From positions 1 to 9,439 of the forward strand of contig CALCJH010000205.1 in NCBI GenBank assembly GCA_937967775.1: a stretch of DNA of 9,439 bases, given 5' to 3'. Position 1 is the first letter of the stretch, and each line of letters opens with the position of its first letter. The notes beneath the pieces were generated by a model. That model saw only the letters and a list, made by a program, of their open reading frames with translations, was not told where the DNA came from and ran no database searches. The position numbers and the translations under genes are program-made. This document shows, in pieces, positions 5,064-9,439 of the stretch. The DNA is from an uncultured bacterium (GTDB lineage: Bacteria; Armatimonadota; UBA5829; DSUL01).

Positions 5064-7040
5064 ATGCTGGAGCTGACGCCTCTGATTCCGGCTCTTCCGC
5101 TGGCGGGCAGCGCGCTGATCGCCTGCTTCGGCGGGCGTCTGCCCGGTCAGGGATCCTACCCGGCGATCGCGACGCTGGCCGCCGGGTGGCTGATCGCCCT
5201 CGGCATTCTGGGACAGACGCTGGCCCACGGAGCGCATCCGCCGCACTGGGAGCGCAGCATCGTCTGGGCTCCGACGGGAGACACCGTTCTGCGGATGGGG
5301 CTGGCGCTGGACGGACTGGGTCTGGCGATGCTGCTGGTGGTGACCACCGTCAGCCTCCTGGTGCACATCTACAGCGTGGGCTACATGCACGGCGACCCGC
5401 GCTATCCGCGCTTTTTCAGCTTCCTGCAGCTCTTCAGCGCCAGCATGCTGATGCTGGTGCTGGCGGACAACCTGCTGCTTCTCTACATCTCCTGGGAACT
5501 GGTGGGACTCTCCAGCTACCTGCTCATCGGTTTCTGGTTCCAGAAGCCCGAGGCGATGAGGGCCGCAAAGAAAGCATTCATCGTGACGCGGCTCGGGGAT
5601 ATTGGCCTTTTTCTGGGCCTGCTGACGTTGTTCAACGCGGTGGGCAGCGTGGCGTTCCAGGACATCTTCGCGGCGGTGGACGCACAGCTGGCGACCACCA
5701 CGGTGTCCTTTGCGCTGCCGCTGATCGGGAAGGTGGTGTGGCCGCTGGCGGCGGTGGCGGCCATCCTGATCTTCTTCGGCGCGATGGGCAAGAGCGCCCA
5801 GTTCCCACTGCACGTCTGGCTGCCGGACGCGATGGAGGGTCCCACGCCGGTCTCCGCCCTCATCCACGCCGCGACGATGGTGGCGGCGGGAGTCTATCTG
5901 GTGGCCAGGATGTATCCGGTTTTTCATTACACCGACCACGGCAGCCTGGCTTTGACTTTTGTGGCGGGAGTGGGAGCGGTGACGGCCCTGATGGCCGCGA
6001 CCATCGGCCTGGTGATGAACGACATCAAGCGGGTGCTGGCCTACTCCACCGTCAGCCAGCTCGGCTACATGATGATGGGGCTGGGAGTGGGCGGATACAC
6101 GGCCGGGATGTTCCACCTGTTCACGCACGCGTTCTTCAAGGCCGGCCTGTTCCTGGGATCGGGATCCGTCATCCACGGCACGGGGACGCAGGACATCCGC
6201 GAGATGGGCGGGCTGGCCCGCAGGATGCCGCAGACATACTGGACCTTCGTGCTGGCCACCGCGGCCCTGGCAGGCATCTTCCCCTTTGCGGGCTTCTGGA
6301 GTAAGGATGAAATCCTTCTGGATGCCTGGCTGAATATGAGATGGGTTTTCTATGTGGGACTGGCGGGAGGTGTCCTGACGGCCTTTTATATGGGACGTCT
6401 GGTCATCAAAACCTTTCTGGGGGAGCCCCGGCAGCCAGACATTCACGCTCACGAGAGCCCGGCCGTGATGACAACTCCGCTCTGGATACTGGGTTTTCTT
6501 TCCATCACGGCGGGGCTGATCAACACTCCGTGGAATCCGGTCTTCCACCACTATGTTTCGTTCGCGCAGGCGGAGGCGCCGCCGTTCAGCCTGGCCATCG
6601 CCGCCGCGGGGACGGCTGCGGCCATTCTCGGTCTGGCGGGAGCTCTGGCCGTTTATCGCTGGGAACTGGTGAGCGCGTCCACGCTGCGGCGGATGTTCCG
6701 CCCGCTCTATGTGCTCTTTTCCAACAAGTGGTATGTGGATGAGATCCTCTACGCGCTGCTGGTGAAGCCGCTCTTTTCGGTCTGCCGCGCGGCTTTCGCG
6801 TTCGACCGGTGGATTGTGGACGGTCTGGTCAATCTGGTGGGATGGACAGGACTGGTCCTGTCGCGGATTCAGGGCTGGCTGGACCGGTGGGTGGTGGACG
6901 GCCTGGTGAACGCCGTGGGATACGCCGTCCGGGGAGCAGGCTGGCTGCTGACCCGGTTGCAGACCGGGCTGGCACAGACGAACGTCCTGCTGGCGTTCGC
7001 CGGTCTGGTGGCGTTGGTGTGGCTGCTGGTTTACCGGTGA
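5064..7040 (+). CDS. nuoL: NADH-quinone oxidoreductase subunit L (antiporter-like)
   Basis: NuoL is the distal antiporter-like pump subunit; its C-terminal lateral helix runs along the membrane arm. The 658-residue protein is somewhat longer than the 613 of E. coli. It shows the N-terminal region LALDGLGLAMLL, then LLYISWELVGLSSYLL with the pump Glu at 145. It continues with KSAQFPLHVWLPDAMEGPTPVSALIHAATMVAAG-type sequence, whose Lys at 243 matches the essential helix-7 Lys, and a long hydrophobic run including AYSTVSQLGYMMMGLG. FFKAGLFLGSGSVIH and FWSKDEIL are typical of the later helices. Near the C-terminus a DRWxVDGLVN unit occurs twice, before LTRLQTGLAQ. The ATG at 5064 is close to AAGGG at 5052-5056, just after the nuoK stop. 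It is intact and complete. Confidence 0.97.
   Translation: MLELTPLIPALPLAGSALIACFGGRLPGQGSYPAIATLAAGWLIALGILGQTLAHGAHPPHWERSIVWAPTGDTVLRMGLALDGLGLAMLLVVTTVSLLVHIYSVGYMHGDPRYPRFFSFLQLFSASMLMLVLADNLLLLYISWELVGLSSYLLIGFWFQKPEAMRAAKKAFIVTRLGDIGLFLGLLTLFNAVGSVAFQDIFAAVDAQLATTTVSFALPLIGKVVWPLAAVAAILIFFGAMGKSAQFPLHVWLPDAMEGPTPVSALIHAATMVAAGVYLVARMYPVFHYTDHGSLALTFVAGVGAVTALMAATIGLVMNDIKRVLAYSTVSQLGYMMMGLGVGGYTAGMFHLFTHAFFKAGLFLGSGSVIHGTGTQDIREMGGLARRMPQTYWTFVLATAALAGIFPFAGFWSKDEILLDAWLNMRWVFYVGLAGGVLTAFYMGRLVIKTFLGEPRQPDIHAHESPAVMTTPLWILGFLSITAGLINTPWNPVFHHYVSFAQAEAPPFSLAIAAAGTAAAILGLAGALAVYRWELVSASTLRRMFRPLYVLFSNKWYVDEILYALLVKPLFSVCRAAFAFDRWIVDGLVNLVGWTGLVLSRIQGWLDRWVVDGLVNAVGYAVRGAGWLLTRLQTGLAQTNVLLAFAGLVALVWLLVYR
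6804..6920 (+). repeat. Tandem DRWxVDGLVN units in the NuoL C-terminus
   Basis: Bases 6804-6842 and 6882-6920 encode similar 13-residue units, starting DRWIVDGLVN at residue 581 and DRWVVDGLVN at residue 607. They lie 78 bases (26 residues) apart, and about 31 of 39 bases agree. The spacing covers one amphipathic or membrane helix, so the region looks like a duplicated helix unit. Similar doubling is known in some NuoL proteins, so this is not unique. Confidence 0.7.
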
Positions 7041-7057
7041 GGGAGGGACTCGAGCAG

Positions 7058-7086
7058 ATGACATCCTGGAAGGAAACGGCTGAGTG

Positions 7087-7087
<1 letters not shown>
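7058..7087 (+). CDS. Possible nine-residue leader frame before nuoM
   Basis: ATG at 7058 opens a frame encoding MTSWKETAE. Its TGA (7085-7087) overlaps the nuoM ATG (7087-7089) in TGATG. GGGAGGG at 7041-7047 lies ten bases ahead and could serve as its ribosome site. It would couple nuoM translation to passing ribosomes across the 46-base gap after nuoL, the largest gap inside the nuo block. It may equally be chance; a frame this short carries no composition signal. Confidence 0.2.
7068..7074 (+). promoter_or_regulatory. Ribosome binding site of nuoM
   Basis: GGAAGGA lies nine bases before GTG 7084 and twelve before ATG 7087, so its spacing slightly favours the GTG. It sits inside the possible nine-codon leader frame, so a ribosome reading that frame would cover it. 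Confidence 0.55.
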
Positions 7088-8589
<1,502 letters not shown>

Positions 8590-8593
8590 GGCG

Positions 8594-9439
8594 ATGCAGG
8601 ACTTCTCACTGGCGCTGCTTCTGCCGCAGATCCTGCTGCTGTTGTTTGCCCTGGCGGCTCTGGCGGTGGGTCTGTGGAGCGGCCCGGATGGATGGTTCGC
8701 CTACCGTCCCGAGCGTCTGGGCCGGCCTCTGGCCACGCTGATGCACGGTCTGAATCCGGGGCTCGTCAGCGCGGCCGGGCTGCTGCTTGCGCTGCTGGCC
8801 CAGATCGAGATCCTGTTCTTCATCCTGCCGCAGTTCGGACCGCTGCCCGTCACTCAGCTTTCGGACGCGCTGATTTTGGACCCCGCGGGAATAGTGTTCG
8901 GCATGGTGGCCTGCCTGGCCACTCTGGCTGTGATCCCGATGGTTGCGGACCATTTCGCGGACGACCGCCGCAACTCCGGCGAGCTGCACTTCCTGCTGCT
9001 CTGCGCCTGCGCCGCGGTGACGCTGTGCGCTCTGGCCGGGGATCTCCTGAGCGTGTATCTGTGCCTGGAGTTTCTGAGCATCGCTTCGTATGTGCTGGCG
9101 GGCTTCCGGCGAAGCGACGCGCGCTCAGTGGAGGCGGCCATCAAATACTTCCTCTTCGGAGCGGCTTGCTCGGCGGCGACGCTCTACGGTATGAGCGTGC
9201 TGTTCGGCATGACCGGCACCCTCTCGCTTCGCGAGATCGGCGCCACGTTGATGCTGGGTCAGTTCACCTCTCCTGCGCTCTGGGTGGCCACTCTGCTGAC
9301 CCTGACGGCGGTGGCCTTCAAGGTGGCGGCGGCTCCGTTCCACCTCTGGGCGCCAGACGTCTACCAGGGAGCTCCCACTCCGGTCACGGCGTTCCTCTCC
9401 GTGGCGAGCAAGGCAGCCGGGTTGGTGGTGATGCTGCGG
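8594..9439 (+). CDS. nuoN: NADH-quinone oxidoreductase subunit N, N-terminal part
   Basis: NuoN is the antiporter-like subunit next to NuoK in the membrane arm. The frame runs from the ATG at 8594 to the window edge without a stop, giving 282 residues of an expected roughly 480-500. Visible marks are DLLSVYLCLEFLSIASYVLAG with the pump Glu at 159, and VEAAIKYFLFGAACSAATLYG with Lys 184. AFKVAAAPFHLWAPDVYQGA has Lys 243, followed by TPVTAFLSVASKAAG. The FHLWAPDVYQGAPTPVTAF block separates NuoN from NuoL and NuoM. No good ribosome site precedes the start (only GAGG, two bases away), so translation probably depends on coupling with nuoM, which ends four bases upstream. Confidence 0.96.
   Translation, partial: MQDFSLALLLPQILLLLFALAALAVGLWSGPDGWFAYRPERLGRPLATLMHGLNPGLVSAAGLLLALLAQIEILFFILPQFGPLPVTQLSDALILDPAGIVFGMVACLATLAVIPMVADHFADDRRNSGELHFLLLCACAAVTLCALAGDLLSVYLCLEFLSIASYVLAGFRRSDARSVEAAIKYFLFGAACSAATLYGMSVLFGMTGTLSLREIGATLMLGQFTSPALWVATLLTLTAVAFKVAAAPFHLWAPDVYQGAPTPVTAFLSVASKAAGLVVMLR

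Overview
The window is a high-GC bacterial respiratory locus. All genes are on the + strand. It holds the tail of a gene cluster for alternative complex III (a quinol:electron-acceptor oxidoreductase), then one unrelated exported-protein gene, then the membrane-arm genes of respiratory complex I in the order nuoH-I-J-K-L-M-N. Both edges cut genes: actC lacks its 5' part and nuoN lacks its 3' part.

Layout: 1-330, C-terminal part of an NrfD/ActC-type membrane subunit; 330-758, ActD (DUF3341 family), overlapping actC by one base; about 775-2484, a secreted GxGYxYP-family protein (putative glycoside-hydrolase-like) whose signal peptide is readable but has no ATG, GTG or TTG start in front of it; 2485-2632, a non-coding interval full of inverted repeats; 2633-8589, nuoH, nuoI, nuoJ, nuoK, nuoL and nuoM; 8594-9439, start of nuoN. 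The H/I, I/J and J/K junctions are all 4-base GTGA overlaps, so this block reads as one translationally coupled operon.

How the genes work together: complex I passes electrons to quinone through NuoI (two 4Fe-4S clusters) and NuoH (quinone-site and channel subunit). NuoJ, K, L, M and N form the proton-pumping membrane arm, and their key membrane Glu and Lys residues are visible. ActC and ActD belong to the enzyme that re-oxidises the quinol and passes electrons towards cytochrome c or a terminal oxidase. The locus therefore puts a quinone-reducing and a quinol-oxidising module side by side. The genes for NuoA-D and NuoE-G are not immediately upstream of nuoH, so the complex I genes are split or rearranged here. 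No actE or actF follows actD.

Organism: an aerobic, or at least respiring, high-GC bacterium from a lineage that uses alternative complex III instead of bc1. The GxGYxYP gene would fit Armatimonadota- or Planctomycetota-like lineages, but this is a weak inference; nothing in the window fixes the taxon. The core genes look intact and ordinary. The least explained parts are the GxGYxYP gene with its odd start, the structured interval before nuoH, and a nine-codon frame before nuoM. I see no mobile element, CRISPR array, tRNA or rRNA. No wholly new multi-gene system is evident.
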